Source of the DNA: Orenia metallireducens
GTDB taxonomy: Bacteria; Bacillota; Halanaerobiia; Halobacteroidales; Halobacteroidaceae
Direction: 5' to 3'
DNA length: 64,000 nt
Assembly (NCBI RefSeq): GCF_001693735.1
Contig: NZ_LWDV01000010.1
Coordinates: 616,552 to 680,551, forward strand
The notes beneath the pieces were generated by a model. That model ran no database searches. It saw nothing but the letters and a program-made list of their open reading frames with translations, and had not been told where the DNA came from. A program made the position numbers and the translations under genes. Below, piece after piece: positions 45,956 through 56,322 of the stretch (the first letter of the stretch is position 1; each line of letters starts with the position of its first letter).

Positions 45956-46990
45956 CTACTTAACTAAATTATTGTCATTTATATAATTAGCTTCTGCATT
46001 AAATACTCCTAATTTAATAGCCCCTAGTAAAATAAACCCTATAGAGCTAGTGGTTAGAAATATTAGTTGATTTAAATCTGCCTCACTAATACCAATAGCG
46101 ACCATACCTAAGAAAATACTAACTAAATAAATTATTGTAACAGCTTGAACTTGACTTAATCCTAATTCTAATAGTTTATGGTGTAAGTGCCCTTTATCTG
46201 CTTTAAAGATAGGCTGTCCACTTAATTTACGGCGTAAAATAGCAAATAAAGTATCAAAGATAGGAACACCTAAAGCCAATAAAGGAATTAATAATGTTAT
46301 AGCAGTTACACTCTTTAAAGTACCTATTATTGAAATCGATCCTAACATAAAACCTAAGAACATACTTCCTGTATCTCCCATAAAGATTTCAGCAGGATTA
46401 AAATTATACTTTAAAAACCCTAAAGTTGCTCCAATAACTGATAGAGCAAGGATAATAGTCAATACTTGCCCTTTCTGATATGCAAAGATAGCTAGTGTAG
46501 CTGCAGCAATTACTGTCACCCCTCCTGCTAAACCATCCATCCCATCTATTAAATTGATAGTATTCATTACACCCACAATCCAGATTAATGTTATTGGTAT
46601 TCCTAATAACCCCAAATAATAAATACCACCAAAAGGATTACTGATAAATTCAATTCTAGCATCAAATCCAATCAAAACTAATCCTGCTACAATCTGACCT
46701 AATAATTTAACGATTGCAGATAACTCATACAAGTCATCTAGAATACCTAAAATAACGATTAAAGTTCCACCAACAATAATTCCTAAAAATTCAGAGCCAA
46801 ATCCTGTCGAGATTAGGGCGAATAATACGCCCAAATAGATAGCAATCCCTCCCAAACTAGGAATAGGCTTAACATTAATTCTGCGCTTGTTAGGCTTATC
46901 TACTGCTCCTAAACTGAAGGCTAAACGCTTCACTTGAGGAACCATTAAATAGCTAATCAATAATGCTACTAGTAATGGATAAATGAACAT
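45956..46990 (-). CDS. undecaprenyl-phosphate N-acetylglucosaminyl 1-phosphate transferase (TagO/WecA)
   Basis: This enzyme moves GlcNAc-1-P (or a related sugar) from UDP to undecaprenyl phosphate, starting O-antigen or other cell-wall glycans. The 344-residue protein has about ten membrane helices and the family motifs PIPSLGGIAIYLG, LDDLYELSA, NTINLIDGMDGLAGG, FMGDTGSMFLGF and HLHHKLLELGLS. I use the ATG at 46990; a GTG at 46999 overlaps the G-rich ribosome site. In a two-membrane cell with LPS, WecA-like initiation of surface polysaccharide is likely. It lies before the ATP synthase operon, as in many Clostridia. Confidence 0.92.
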   Translation of the reverse strand: MFIYPLLVALLISYLMVPQVKRLAFSLGAVDKPNKRRINVKPIPSLGGIAIYLGVLFALISTGFGSEFLGIIVGGTLIVILGILDDLYELSAIVKLLGQIVAGLVLIGFDARIEFISNPFGGIYYLGLLGIPITLIWIVGVMNTINLIDGMDGLAGGVTVIAAATLAIFAYQKGQVLTIILALSVIGATLGFLKYNFNPAEIFMGDTGSMFLGFMLGSISIIGTLKSVTAITLLIPLLALGVPIFDTLFAILRRKLSGQPIFKADKGHLHHKLLELGLSQVQAVTIIYLVSIFLGMVAIGISEADLNQLIFLTTSSIGFILLGAIKLGVFNAEANYINDNNLVK

Positions 46991-47048
46991 ATTATCCACC
47001 CCTCTCTAATTTAAATTTATTTTTGGATAGAAATAATTAACATTAATA

Positions 47049-47074
47049 AGGGAGCATAATAAATTATGCCCCCG
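47049..47074 (-). terminator. probable terminator after the dCMP deaminase gene
   Basis: On the minus strand GGGGGCATAA-TTTA-TTATGCTCCC then TTATTAAT. Good stem, weak T-tract, about 95 bases after the stop. Confidence 0.6.
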
Positions 47075-47169
47075 CTTCTAAAATTAAGCTTAAAACTTTT
47101 GCTATTAATTAAGTCTACCCTTATTTTATGAAATTTTAATCTAGCTTTCAATTATGAATTTATGGAAAA

Positions 47170-47610
47170 CTATTTAATCTCTTCCATTTGAATTCCCGCC
47201 TCATTCATCATCTCTGAAGCCAATTTATCTGGATAAGCTCCCCTAAACACAACTCGCTTAATTCCTGCATTGATAATCATCTTTGTACACAAAATACAAG
47301 GTTGATGGGTACAATACAGCGTCGCCTCATTAATAGAGCTCCCATGTAAAGCAGCCTGAATGATGGCATTCTGCTCTGCATGCAGCCCTCGACATAATTC
47401 ATGTCTCTCTCCTGAAGGCACATTATTCTGCTCACGTAAACAGCCTGTCTCTTCACAATGCTTTAAACCACTAGGTGCTCCATTATATCCTGTAGCCAGA
47501 ACACGCTTGTCCTTGACAATCAAGGCTCCAACCTTTCTTCTTAGACAAGTCGAACGCTTTGCTACAACTTCGGTCATCTCCATAAAATAATTATCCCATG
47601 ATGGACGCAT
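47170..47610 (-). CDS. deoxycytidylate (dCMP) deaminase, ComEB family
   Basis: The enzyme turns dCMP into dUMP for dTMP synthesis. The 146-residue protein has the Zn-binding and catalytic motifs HAEQNAI (His and Glu) and PCILC (two Cys), and the family's [20 protein letters not shown] and the additional Cys/His-rich insert ([13 protein letters not shown]...CRGLHAEQ). Length and pattern match ComEB-like dCMP deaminases. The ATG at 47610 has AAGGGG upstream. It lies downstream of upp, so the pair handles pyrimidine salvage. Confidence 0.93.
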   Translation of the reverse strand: MRPSWDNYFMEMTEVVAKRSTCLRRKVGALIVKDKRVLATGYNGAPSGLKHCEETGCLREQNNVPSGERHELCRGLHAEQNAIIQAALHGSSINEATLYCTHQPCILCTKMIINAGIKRVVFRGAYPDKLASEMMNEAGIQMEEIK

Positions 47611-47626
47611 AATTTTAACCCCTTTC

Positions 47627-47752
47627 TTTATTAAGTCTAAGTTTAAGCAGATTTTATCATAAAGTGGTCGATAGACCCGAAGGTAAGTTAAAGTAAATTA
47701 GGGTAATTATAAACTTTTATCTCTAAGACTAAAACTCAACCTTAAGCTTAAA
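47627..47752. repeat. TTAAGCTTAGACT-type repeat words, copy 3
   Basis: The upp-dCMP deaminase gap holds TAAGTCTAAGTTTAAGC at 47634-47650 and CAACCTTAAGCTTAAAAT at 47738-47755, resembling the words at 1684-1742 and 3955-3986. Confidence 0.35.
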
Positions 47753-47757
47753 ATAAT

Positions 47758-47783
47758 AAAAACAGGGCAAAAGCCCTGTTTTT
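47758..47783 (-). terminator. intrinsic terminator after upp
   Basis: AAAAACAGGGC-AAAA-GCCCTGTTTTT, a perfect hairpin with a T-tract on both strands, one base after the upp stop. Confidence 0.95.
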
Positions 47784-47784
47784 A

Positions 47785-48414
47785 TTACTTAGTTCCAAAT
47801 AACCTATCTCCTGCATCTCCTAAACCAGGCTCGATATAAGCATGGTCATTTAATTTATCATCTAAGGCAGCAGTATAAATCTCTACATCTGGATGTGCTG
47901 CCTGTAGCTTTTTAACTCCTTCTGGAGCAGCTACTAAGCACATAAACTTGATACTTTCAGCACCTCTATCTTTAACAAATTGAATTGCTGCAGCTGCTGA
48001 CCCTCCTGTTGCTAACATTGGATCAACTACAATTAACTCTCGTGATTCAATATCTGTTGGCATCTTACAGTAATATTCAACTGGCTCTAAAGTTTCAGGG
48101 TCACGATACAATCCAATATGCCCTACCTTAGCTGCTGGAATTAAATTAAAAATACCATCTACCATTCCTAGTCCTGCTCTTAAGATAGGTACAACAGCCA
48201 ATTTCTTTCCAGCAATAACCTTGGCTGTTGTCTCCATAACTGGAGTTTTAATTGTAACATCTTCTAAAGGCAAATCTCTAGTTACTTCATAAGCCATTAG
48301 AGTTGCAATCTCATTTGCTAACTCTCTAAATTCCTTTGGCCCAGTCTCTTCTTTTCTCAAATGTGTTAATTTGTGTTGAATTAATGGGTGATCAATAATA
48401 TGTACTTTACTCAT
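47785..48414 (-). CDS. upp: uracil phosphoribosyltransferase
   Basis: Upp converts uracil and PRPP to UMP. The 209-residue protein has the PRPP-binding loop in [18 protein letters not shown] and the uracil-site C-terminus ([20 protein letters not shown]). Length and sequence are standard. Its ribosome site TAGGAGG overlaps the glyA stop codon, so the two are in one operon. Confidence 0.97.
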   Translation of the reverse strand: MSKVHIIDHPLIQHKLTHLRKEETGPKEFRELANEIATLMAYEVTRDLPLEDVTIKTPVMETTAKVIAGKKLAVVPILRAGLGMVDGIFNLIPAAKVGHIGLYRDPETLEPVEYYCKMPTDIESRELIVVDPMLATGGSAAAAIQFVKDRGAESIKFMCLVAAPEGVKKLQAAHPDVEIYTAALDDKLNDHAYIEPGLGDAGDRLFGTK

Positions 48415-48426
48415 TAAAATTTCCTC

Positions 48427-49665
48427 CTAGTTTTGATGTAATGATGGATATTCTTCAACCAACTCCTCGACTTCTCTTCTTACTTGGGCTTTAATCTCTT
48501 CATTCTCAATATTTAATAACAATTTAGTAATCATCTCTGCTACTCTTTTCATCTCTTTAGCTTTCATACCCCTAGTCGTTAACGATGGAGTTCCTATACG
48601 AATTCCACTTGTCACAAAAGGGCTTTTTGTTTCAAAAGGAATAGTGTTCTTATTAACAGTAATATTTACTTCATCTAGGGCATATTCTGCTTCTTTTCCA
48701 GTAATATCATGCTCTGTTAAATCTACTAACATTAAATGATTATCAGTACCGCCAGAAACTATTCTAAACTCTTGGCTCAAAGCTTCAGCTAAAACCTTAG
48801 CATTCTTCACAACTTGCTTTTGGTATTCCTTAAACTCATCACTTAATGCCTCTTTAAAACAGACAGCTTTAGCTGCGATAATATGCATTAAAGGACCACC
48901 TTGAATACCAGGGAAGATTGCCTTATCAATCTTCTTAGCAAACTCCTCTTTACATAAAATCATCCCACCACGAGGACCACGCAAAGTCTTATGGGTAGTG
49001 GTAGTTACTATCTGAGCATACTCTACTGGGTTTTGGTGTAATCCTGCTGCCACCAATCCTGCAATATGAGCCATATCAACCATTAAATAAGCCCCTACCT
49101 CATCAGCAATCTCTCTAAATTTCTTAAAATCTATCTCCCTTGAATAAGCACTTGCACCAGTTACAATCATCTTAGGCTTATTTTCTAGTGCTAATTCTCT
49201 TAATAAATCATAATCGATTCTCTCATCCTCTTGGCTTACACCATATGGAACAAAGTTATAGTAATTACCTGACATATTAACAGGGCTACCATGGGTTAAA
49301 TGACCACCATGGGTCAGATCCATTCCTAAAACAGTATCTCCTGGTTCTAATAGTGCAAAATAAACAGCAGCATTTGCCTGAGAACCAGAATGGGGTTGTA
49401 CATTAGCATGCTCTGCCCCAAACAATTCCTTTGCTCTCTCGATAGCTAATTTTTCAGCGATATCAACATACTCACAACCACCATAATATCTCTTATCTGG
49501 ATACCCTTCAGCATACTTGTTAGTCAATACCGTACCCATAGCTTCTAAAACTGCTTCACTAACGAAGTTCTCTGAAGCAATTAACTCCAAATTTCCCTTC
49601 TGCCTACTCTCTTCTTTTTTGATTACTTCAAATAATTCAGGGTCAATCTTCATTAAGTTCTTCAT
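48427..49665 (-). CDS. glyA: serine hydroxymethyltransferase
   Basis: GlyA interconverts serine and glycine with tetrahydrofolate. The 412-residue protein contains [20 protein letters not shown], the PLP-binding Lys in [14 protein letters not shown], and [15 protein letters not shown]. It starts 14 bases after rpiB. The order rpiB-glyA-upp is shared with many Firmicutes. Confidence 0.97.
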   Translation of the reverse strand: MKNLMKIDPELFEVIKKEESRQKGNLELIASENFVSEAVLEAMGTVLTNKYAEGYPDKRYYGGCEYVDIAEKLAIERAKELFGAEHANVQPHSGSQANAAVYFALLEPGDTVLGMDLTHGGHLTHGSPVNMSGNYYNFVPYGVSQEDERIDYDLLRELALENKPKMIVTGASAYSREIDFKKFREIADEVGAYLMVDMAHIAGLVAAGLHQNPVEYAQIVTTTTHKTLRGPRGGMILCKEEFAKKIDKAIFPGIQGGPLMHIIAAKAVCFKEALSDEFKEYQKQVVKNAKVLAEALSQEFRIVSGGTDNHLMLVDLTEHDITGKEAEYALDEVNITVNKNTIPFETKSPFVTSGIRIGTPSLTTRGMKAKEMKRVAEMITKLLLNIENEEIKAQVRREVEELVEEYPSLHQN

Positions 49666-49679
49666 TAGACCACTCTCCT

Positions 49680-50117
49680 CTAATCCTCTAATTGACTAAT
49701 CTTATCAATCCTTCTTTGGTGCCTTCCACCTTCAAATTCAGTATCTAACCAAGTTCTAACAACCTCTAAAGCCAACTCACTACCAATAACTCTCTCTCCC
49801 ATAGTTAGGATATTAGAATTGTTATGTAAGCGAGTCGCTTTAGCAGAGAATACATCATGGCATAAAGCAGCTCTAATTCCTTTTACCTTGTTTGCTGCAA
49901 TTGACATACCAATTCCAGTACCACAGATTAAAATTCCTCTATCATATTCTCCCTTAGCCACCCCGTAAGCTACCTCTTTAGCAAAATCAGGGTAATCTAC
50001 AGAATCAGTACTATCTGGTCCAAAATCATGGTATTCTATTCCCTTTTCATCCAACAACTCTTTAACCTTACTCTTTAAATTTATCCCTCCGTGATCACTA
50101 CCTAATGCTATCTTCAT
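49680..50117 (-). CDS. rpiB: ribose-5-phosphate isomerase B
   Basis: RpiB interconverts ribose-5-P and ribulose-5-P. The 145-residue protein has the LacA/RpiB pattern: [17 protein letters not shown], the catalytic Cys region [17 protein letters not shown], and [16 protein letters not shown]. Length is normal; the ATG has GGAGG upstream. Confidence 0.95.
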   Translation of the reverse strand: MKIALGSDHGGINLKSKVKELLDEKGIEYHDFGPDSTDSVDYPDFAKEVAYGVAKGEYDRGILICGTGIGMSIAANKVKGIRAALCHDVFSAKATRLHNNSNILTMGERVIGSELALEVVRTWLDTEFEGGRHQRRIDKISQLED

Positions 50118-50205
50118 TTTTATACCTCCAATTATAAACTCTTATAAACTCTTACCTATCAACTCTCTATAAACTATTCTCTAATTCATATTATTATCCT
50201 GCTTA

Positions 50206-50895
50206 TTAGTCTAAATTTTCGACAATCTTCTGCAGTTCAGCCTTAATCTCCTGGGCACAATCTCTATAGATTGAGATAGGTTGTCCAAAAGGATCAGAGA
50301 TGTCTAAATTACCTATCTTATCTCTTAATCTAGCTAACTCTCTCTTTTCAGCTAGGACTCTTTGATTTAAATCATCTTCTAATTCAACAATTCTTCTTTC
50401 TATTCCCTCTAGTTCATTAAGCAACTCTTCTCTCCTATCCTCTAACTCTTCAATCTCTTCTTGATACTCTAAGATAAACTCTTCCCTCTTCTTATCTATT
50501 ATCTGATGTAGCTCTTCTATCTGCTTGGTTTCATCTTCAATATCCTCAACTCTAGCTGCATACTCTTTTAATGTATAAACCTTCTCTCTAAAATCAGGGT
50601 AATCATCTAAAATAATCAATTTGTGCCTTTGAGTCATCGTTAAGATTAAATCTGCTTCTTCTACTAGTTCTTTAGATAATAATGTAGTTTGGTGATTAGT
50701 TAGGTCTATCCCTTCCTCTTTCATAACCTTAATTGCCTGATGAGCTGCACCTCCACCCTCAAAGGCAGATATACCTGCTGATTTAATCTTGTAATTGTCC
50801 TTGCCATACCTAGTTAATAAATCCCTAAGTAATGCTTCTGCCATACTACTTCTACAAGTATTTCCAGTACATACTAACAAAATAGTCTTCTTCAA
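50206..50895 (-). CDS. low-Mr protein tyrosine phosphatase family with coiled-coil insertion
   Basis: The fold matches low-molecular-weight phosphatases (YwlE-type, protein-arginine or tyrosine phosphatases), with the P-loop CTGNTCRS (9-16) and the catalytic Asp in DPFG (D201). Normal members have about 150 residues; this one has 229. The additional part, about 119-196, is an almost pure Glu/Leu/Arg coiled coil placed just before the catalytic DPFG segment. The protein may therefore dimerise or bind a partner. The start is TTG at 50895 after GGGAGGTG. It lies between mntP and rpiB, the usual ywlE neighbourhood. Confidence 0.88.
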   Translation of the reverse strand: MKKTILLVCTGNTCRSSMAEALLRDLLTRYGKDNYKIKSAGISAFEGGGAAHQAIKVMKEEGIDLTNHQTTLLSKELVEEADLILTMTQRHKLIILDDYPDFREKVYTLKEYAARVEDIEDETKQIEELHQIIDKKREEFILEYQEEIEELEDRREELLNELEGIERRIVELEDDLNQRVLAEKRELARLRDKIGNLDISDPFGQPISIYRDCAQEIKAELQKIVENLD

Positions 50896-50931
50896 AAAAT
50901 CACCTCCCTATTAAATAATAAAGTCAACTAC

Positions 50932-51501
50932 CTAAGATAAGAGAAAATGAATTCCTAATACAATCAAAGCGACTCCTCCTAAAACTTCAGCATTACCACT
51001 CAATAACTTACCTATTTTATCCCCTAAGGTCAAGCCACATATAACCATCACAGTAGCAATAACTCCTAAAATCAGACAACTAAAAATTATATTTGTATCT
51101 AACATTCCTAAACTAAATCCGACAGATAAAGCATCAATACTAACACTTAAAGCCAAAATAATCAAAGACCAGCCATATAAATCAAAATTATTATCATCTT
51201 CATCACTTTTAAAATTTTCATAAATCATTATCATACCTAAAATCATCAATACACCAGAACCAATAGCTGTGGTAACCTTATCTATGGTATCTTCAAAGTA
51301 ATAATTACCGAAAAAATTATGTAAAAAGAGTCCTAATTCCAACCCTAACAAGGGCATAATAACATGGAATATTCCTATAACCAAACTAAGTTTTAATAAT
51401 AATAGTAATCTTAATCTTCTTGTACCAATAGCTACAGAAACAGAAAAAGCATCTGTACCTAAAGCTACCCCCAAAACAACTACCTCTATAATACTCACCA
51501 T
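50932..51501 (-). CDS. mntP: MntP-family manganese efflux pump
   Basis: MntP exports Mn2+. The protein has six hydrophobic helices in two inverted halves. The paired motifs carry acidic residues: VALGTDAFSVSVAIG in the first half and ALSVSIDALSVGFSLG in the second. I start at the ATG at 51501 (GGGAGG upstream, short spacing); ATG 51513 and GTG 51498 are alternatives. Position between sua5 and ywlE-type genes is conserved (B. subtilis ywlD). Confidence 0.88.
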   Translation of the reverse strand: MVSIIEVVVLGVALGTDAFSVSVAIGTRRLRLLLLLKLSLVIGIFHVIMPLLGLELGLFLHNFFGNYYFEDTIDKVTTAIGSGVLMILGMIMIYENFKSDEDDNNFDLYGWSLIILALSVSIDALSVGFSLGMLDTNIIFSCLILGVIATVMVICGLTLGDKIGKLLSGNAEVLGGVALIVLGIHFLLS

Positions 51502-51610
51502 AACCCTCCCCATTAAAAAAACAATATATAATCAAAAACATTATATATATATTCTAATAGGAAAGAAGTTATATCTAAATCTTATTGTTGATTATTAAAG
51601 ACTATATTAA

Positions 51611-52654
51611 TTAAACTTCAACAATCTGATAAGCAGCCGATTTTCTCAATCTATTCATAATTGCTAGACCTAATCCTTCCAATTGGAGACCCTCTATTAG
51701 AATCTTCTCAACTCCCTCTTCATCGAACTCTCTTAGTAACTTGAAGATACTCTGGCTAATCTCTATTAAGTTATCTTTGCTACCCATGATTTTAACATTA
51801 GAACCTAGGTAACTATCCTCTAACTCCTTACTTACCATCACTCCAATCTTCTTATCTACATTTGCAGTTATCAGTTCTTTAATCTTATCCTTAATTTTAT
51901 CCTCTTTACCTTCAATTAATACAACCTCTGCTTGTGGAGCATAATGTCTATATTTCATCCCTGGAGAGATTGCCGCTTTAGATTCATCTGCGAATTTACT
52001 CTTAACTACAGGATCTATTTCTATTTCACCTAGTTCTTCTAATAACTCTTCATAAGTTACTCCACCAGGTCTTAGCAAGGTGGGTACTTCTCTAGATAAA
52101 TCAATTACTGTCGATTCTACCCCTAGACCAGTCTGTCCACCATCTACAATACCAGCAATTCTACCAGCCAAATCTTCAATAACATGTTCCACTAAAGTAG
52201 GACTAGGTTTACCCGATAAATTAGCACTAGGTGCCGCTAGGGGTAATCCTGTTTCTTTAATTAACTTAAGTGCTATCGGATGGTTTGGCATTCTAACTGC
52301 TACTGTATTTAAACCCCCTGTAGTAATATCTGGCACTTTCTTTGCTTTTGGTAGAATAAGTGTTAAAGGTCCTGGCCAAAATTTATTTATTAATTTTTCT
52401 GCAAGTTGAGGCACTCTTCCACTTATTAAATCCTCTATATCTTCCTCTTCTCCAATATGTATAATTAAAGGATTATCTGATGGTCTTCCTTTAGCAGTAA
52501 AAATAGCCTTTACCGCTCCTTCATCAAGGGCATTAGCCCCTAAACCATATACCGTTTCAGTAGGAAAAGCTACCAATTTCCCCTCCCTTAATAATTCTGT
52601 TGCCTCTTTAATCTCTTTTGCTGAGAACAACTTAGTCCCTTTAATACTTCTCAT
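51611..52654 (-). CDS. L-threonylcarbamoyladenylate synthase (Sua5/YwlC)
   Basis: This enzyme makes threonylcarbamoyl-AMP for the t6A modification of tRNA. The 347-residue protein has the YrdC domain (AFPTETVYGLGANALDEGAV; AKGRPSDNPLIIHI; GPLTLILPK; RMPNHPIALKLI; PSANLSGKPSPT), the linker SPGMKYRHYAPQAEV, and the C-terminal Sua5 domain. It is followed in order by mntP, ywlE and rpiB homologues and preceded by prfA-prmC, as in B. subtilis. Confidence 0.95.
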   Translation of the reverse strand: MRSIKGTKLFSAKEIKEATELLREGKLVAFPTETVYGLGANALDEGAVKAIFTAKGRPSDNPLIIHIGEEEDIEDLISGRVPQLAEKLINKFWPGPLTLILPKAKKVPDITTGGLNTVAVRMPNHPIALKLIKETGLPLAAPSANLSGKPSPTLVEHVIEDLAGRIAGIVDGGQTGLGVESTVIDLSREVPTLLRPGGVTYEELLEELGEIEIDPVVKSKFADESKAAISPGMKYRHYAPQAEVVLIEGKEDKIKDKIKELITANVDKKIGVMVSKELEDSYLGSNVKIMGSKDNLIEISQSIFKLLREFDEEGVEKILIEGLQLEGLGLAIMNRLRKSAAYQIVEV

Positions 52655-53100
52655 TGTAATATACCCTCTTTCATACTTCTATTGATACTATATATTGTCA
52701 GTGTCTGTGCCAGTGAAGTTAAGACCAAGTGTTTTTGAATTTACCCACACTACCACTAATGATAACACTATAAAAACTAAAGCTTCAGTTTTTATTATAG
52801 TATATAATATTTCTAAAGATTTGTTAAGAGGGGTTAGATTATAATTACTATTACCTACTAAATTTAATTTTATTCAAAGGAAATAATCCTGCCTATCTTT
52901 ATAGTATTCTACTTCTCTTCTTAAAAATTAAAGGAACTGGTTTAACTGCAGAGTAAAAGCCTAGCACAGTTTCAGCCTCTCTTCCTACAAGTCTTGATGA
53001 GACTCTTCATGATTATCATATTTCAAAAAAAGCTGAGGGACTCTTGCCCATTAACATAGGCTAGAATTTCTCAACTAAACTCATTAATAATAGACCATAA
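52655..53100. other. 446-base gap with no recognised gene
   Basis: No convincing gene, RNA or terminator was seen. About 52920-53060 is slightly richer in G+C than the rest and shows short open stretches on both strands interrupted by stops. It may be a remnant of something deleted together with the front of the pectate lyase, but I cannot identify it. Confidence 0.4.
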
Positions 53101-53988
53101 TTAATCTGATTCAATTGCACCCAAATCTGGAGCTGAACCATTATATTCAATACCCTCTGCTGCTACACCTGCATCAATTAAATCACTACCATACTTAAGA
53201 TGTAAAAATCCATTGCTGCTAGGATCAGAATCTATACCAGGTGTTAATGTTACAAAATCAGATTCATCTGCTATATAGTACCAATAAAGATCGTCTTCTG
53301 TAAGAGCATTTGGAGCAGAAATATCTCCTACTATTCTATCAGTATGCCCCCCAGCAAAAGAAACATTATTGATAAATACATGGCTAGCACCATCACATCT
53401 ATGGAAATTATATTCCCCATTATTATAAGCAGTATTATTTATAAACTTAATACTACTGGTGTTACCATTATCAGTAAAGCCATGCTTACCATTATTAAAG
53501 GCAATGCTACGACGAACAATATGATCTACATAAATACCAGAACTACCGAGTTTAAAACCATTCTTATCTCCACTTCCTGATGTATTACCATCACTCAACA
53601 TTCCATTATTATGATCAATACAATCCTCTATTGTGACTACTCCAATTGGACCTGTTTCAGATTTAGCATAGAGGTCCCATCCATCATCAATATTATGATG
53701 TGATACACAACCTCGGAATATATTACCTTTACCAACTGTCAATTTAGGTGCAAATCCGTCAGCATCTTCATGGTCACTATCACTGTTATCATGAGATTCA
53801 GATTTAAGAATCAAATTATTCGATGGCCACTCACTAATATCATCATAATTACTATTAACTCTGCTAACTTGAAGACCAGAATCTCTATTATATCTAAATA
53901 CACACTCTTCTATTATATTGTTATTACCAGCAAGTAGCATCCCATTATCACCGGTATTTTGGATAATAATACCTTTAGGGATGAACAT
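53101..53988 (-). pseudogene. N-terminally truncated pectate lyase (PL9-like beta-helix)
   Basis: The 295-residue frame is the C-terminal part of a right-handed parallel beta-helix of the pectate lyase PL9 type. Family features are visible: DADGFAPKL, GKGNIFRGCVSH, HNIDDGWDLYAK (Ca2+-binding Asp), NGFKLGSSG (likely catalytic Lys), and the closing PDLGAIESD. It has no signal peptide, no first helix coils and no ribosome site; in-frame stops lie directly before the ATG, and 53989-54130 is AT-rich non-coding DNA. It is probably a relic of an acquired pectin-degradation gene, though the kept catalytic residues leave a small chance of function. Confidence 0.75.
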
Positions 53989-54130
53989 TCATCAAATATT
54001 AGTAAATTTCAACTAATATCTACAGTAGTTTAATTATTGATATAAAAAGAAATTTCTAAATCATTTGACTGATAATTTATTAAAAAAACTAAGATATAAC
54101 TACTAAATATAAAATTTATATTCCTAAAGA

Positions 54131-54163
54131 TAAAAAAGTAGACCTCAAAATTGAGATCTACTT
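54131..54163 (-). terminator. intrinsic terminator after prmC
   Basis: On the minus strand AAGTAGATCTCAA-TTTTGAGGTCTACTT then TTTT. The prmC stop codon (TAG) lies within the 5' arm. Confidence 0.9.
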
Positions 54164-55015
54164 CCTAGTAGCTAAAATCACTCTCTCGATTCCAGCATAA
54201 TCTTTAATTACCTCTATATTATCAAAGCAATTATTCTCTAACAAAACAGCTACATCATTAGCTTGATTAATCCCTACTTCAAAAGCAATCAATCCACCTG
54301 TATTTAACCTACTTACCGATTGATTAATAATTCCTCGATAAAAGTCTAGTCCATCTTTACCTCCATCTAGAGCTGTCATTGGTTCATTTTTAACTTCTCG
54401 CTGTAAATTATCTATATCAGATGTAGGAATATAAGGTGGATTAGAGACTATGATATCTACAGTTTCACTAACTGGTTCTAATAGGCTTCCTAATCTAAAG
54501 TCTATTCTATCTAAGAGATCATGATTGCGAGCATTCTCTTGAGCCACATCTAAAGCATCAGCAGATATATCAACAGCTATTGCTTCTATCTTTTTTGTTG
54601 CTAACTTAGTCAAGCTGACTATGATTGCCCCACTTCCTGTCCCTATATCAACAACCTTAATTCTATCTAAATCCATACTCTTAATTTTATCTAAAGTAAC
54701 TTCCACTAAATGCTCTGTCTCTGGTCGAGGAATTAAAGTAGCATCAGTAACTTTAAAATCTAAAGACATAAATTCTTGACTACCGAGAATATAAGCAACA
54801 GGAGTACCTTTACTACGAGCAATTACAAACTGACGATATTTATCTATTTCACTTTTAGTCAAAGGCTTATCAAAGTTGACATAGAGATTTATTCTTTCCA
54901 TATCCAATATCTCAGATAACAAAATCTCAGCATCTAAGCGTGCACTAGCAATCTCATACTTCTGAAAATGTTTAACAGTTCTATCAAGTATCTCTTTAAC
55001 CGTTAGAAGTTCCAA
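54158..55015 (-). CDS. prmC: release factor glutamine methyltransferase
   Basis: PrmC methylates the Gln of the GGQ motif in peptide release factors. The 285-residue protein has an N-terminal helical domain and a SAM-binding domain with VVDIGTGSGAIIVSL and the catalytic NPPYIP. It starts with TTG at 55015, one base after the prfA stop codon, so it is translationally coupled to its substrate's gene. Confidence 0.95.
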   Translation of the reverse strand: MELLTVKEILDRTVKHFQKYEIASARLDAEILLSEILDMERINLYVNFDKPLTKSEIDKYRQFVIARSKGTPVAYILGSQEFMSLDFKVTDATLIPRPETEHLVEVTLDKIKSMDLDRIKVVDIGTGSGAIIVSLTKLATKKIEAIAVDISADALDVAQENARNHDLLDRIDFRLGSLLEPVSETVDIIVSNPPYIPTSDIDNLQREVKNEPMTALDGGKDGLDFYRGIINQSVSRLNTGGLIAFEVGINQANDVAVLLENNCFDNIEVIKDYAGIERVILATRK

Positions 55016-55016
55016 C

Positions 55017-56093
55017 TTAGTCCACCAGCTTCAATTTCTCTATTTGATCTGCCGTAGTTAGTGCATCAATTACCTCATTTAAATCACCATCTAAGATAGC
55101 ATCTAATTGATGCATTGTTAAATTGATTCTATGATCAGTTACTCTTCCTTGTGGGAAGTTATATGTTCTAATTCTTTCACTTCTATCACCAGTACCAACT
55201 TGACTCTTTCTTGCTTCGGCAACTTCAGCCTGTTGCTCTGCTTCTATCTTCTCCTGTAATCTTGCTCTAAGAATTCTCATAGCCTTATCTCTATTCTTAT
55301 GCTGTGATTTTTCATCTTGGCAGGATACTACTAATCCAGTAGGTAAATGGGTAATTCTAACAGCAGAATCAGTAGTATTAACACTCTGTCCTCCTGGACC
55401 ACTGGAACGATAGGTATCAATTTTTAAATCATTTGCATTAATCTCAATATCTACATCATCTGCCTCCGGTAATACCGCAACTGTAGAGGTAGATGTATGA
55501 ATACGCCCACTAGACTCAGTATTGGGTACCCTTTGTACTCTATGAACTCCACTTTCATACTTTAAACGACTATAAGCACCCTTACCTTCAATCATAAATA
55601 CAATTTCTTTGTATCCTCCCATTTCAGAAGGACTAGAACTCATTACTTCAGTCTTCCAGCCTGCTCTTTCAGCATAACGACTATACATTCTATATAAATC
55701 ACCAGCAAAGATATTTGCCTCATCACCACCAGCACCACCACGTATCTCAACAATAACGTTCTTCTCATCATTAGGGTCTTTAGGAATTAGCATCAATGGC
55801 AACTTTTCTTCTAGCTTTTCCATCCTTGGTTGCGCTTCATCTAACTGCATTTTAGCCAATTCAATCATCTCTTCATCATCAGCAATCTCTAAAATCTCTT
55901 CTGCCTCTTTTACATTTGCTTCTAACTCTCTATATTCTCTATATTTTTCAACTATATCTCTTAAATCCGCATACTCCATAGATAACTTCTGGAATTTTTC
56001 TTGATCATTAATAACCTCTGGGTCACTTAATAACTTTTCTATCTCTTTATAACGCTTAACAACACCTTCTAATTTATCAATCCAATTCTTCAT
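55017..56093 (-). CDS. prfA: peptide chain release factor 1
   Basis: RF1 releases finished proteins at UAA and UAG. The 358-residue protein has the GGQ motif in [19 protein letters not shown] and the PxT-type stop-codon reader in [16 protein letters not shown]. The ATG at 56093 has AAGGAGG upstream. It lies in a conserved block with rpmE and DUF1385 upstream and prmC downstream. Confidence 0.97.
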   Translation of the reverse strand: MKNWIDKLEGVVKRYKEIEKLLSDPEVINDQEKFQKLSMEYADLRDIVEKYREYRELEANVKEAEEILEIADDEEMIELAKMQLDEAQPRMEKLEEKLPLMLIPKDPNDEKNVIVEIRGGAGGDEANIFAGDLYRMYSRYAERAGWKTEVMSSSPSEMGGYKEIVFMIEGKGAYSRLKYESGVHRVQRVPNTESSGRIHTSTSTVAVLPEADDVDIEINANDLKIDTYRSSGPGGQSVNTTDSAVRITHLPTGLVVSCQDEKSQHKNRDKAMRILRARLQEKIEAEQQAEVAEARKSQVGTGDRSERIRTYNFPQGRVTDHRINLTMHQLDAILDGDLNEVIDALTTADQIEKLKLVD

Positions 56094-56190
56094 TACTTAA
56101 CCTCCTTAATACATTTCCACACTAATTCTATCTTATTATACCATAAATATTATTGAAATAAAGTAAAGTATAACAATAATATATATTAAT

Positions 56191-56261
56191 AACAGACAGG
56201 TGACAAGTAGCCAGTAACAAGGTTTTTATTTGTTACCGCTCACTTATCACCTGTTACTAAA
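56191..56261. repeat. GTGACAAGTA imperfect palindrome, copy B
   Basis: ACAGGTGACAAGTAGCCAGT (56196-56215) has a matching right arm ending at 56254 that reads ACAGGTGATAAGTGAGCGGT in reverse. It belongs to the family of the element at 12446-12509. It is non-coding and lies between prfA and the DUF1385 gene. Confidence 0.65.
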
Positions 56262-56322
56262 TCAACCTCTTATATCCATATTATAATAATTAACAATTTT
56301 ATCACTATCACAAAACTTAAAT

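Noticed and set aside
52920..53060. possible insertion-sequence or gene remnant
   Set aside because: Short open stretches on both strands are broken by stops and I could not match them to a transposase; left as unidentified gap.
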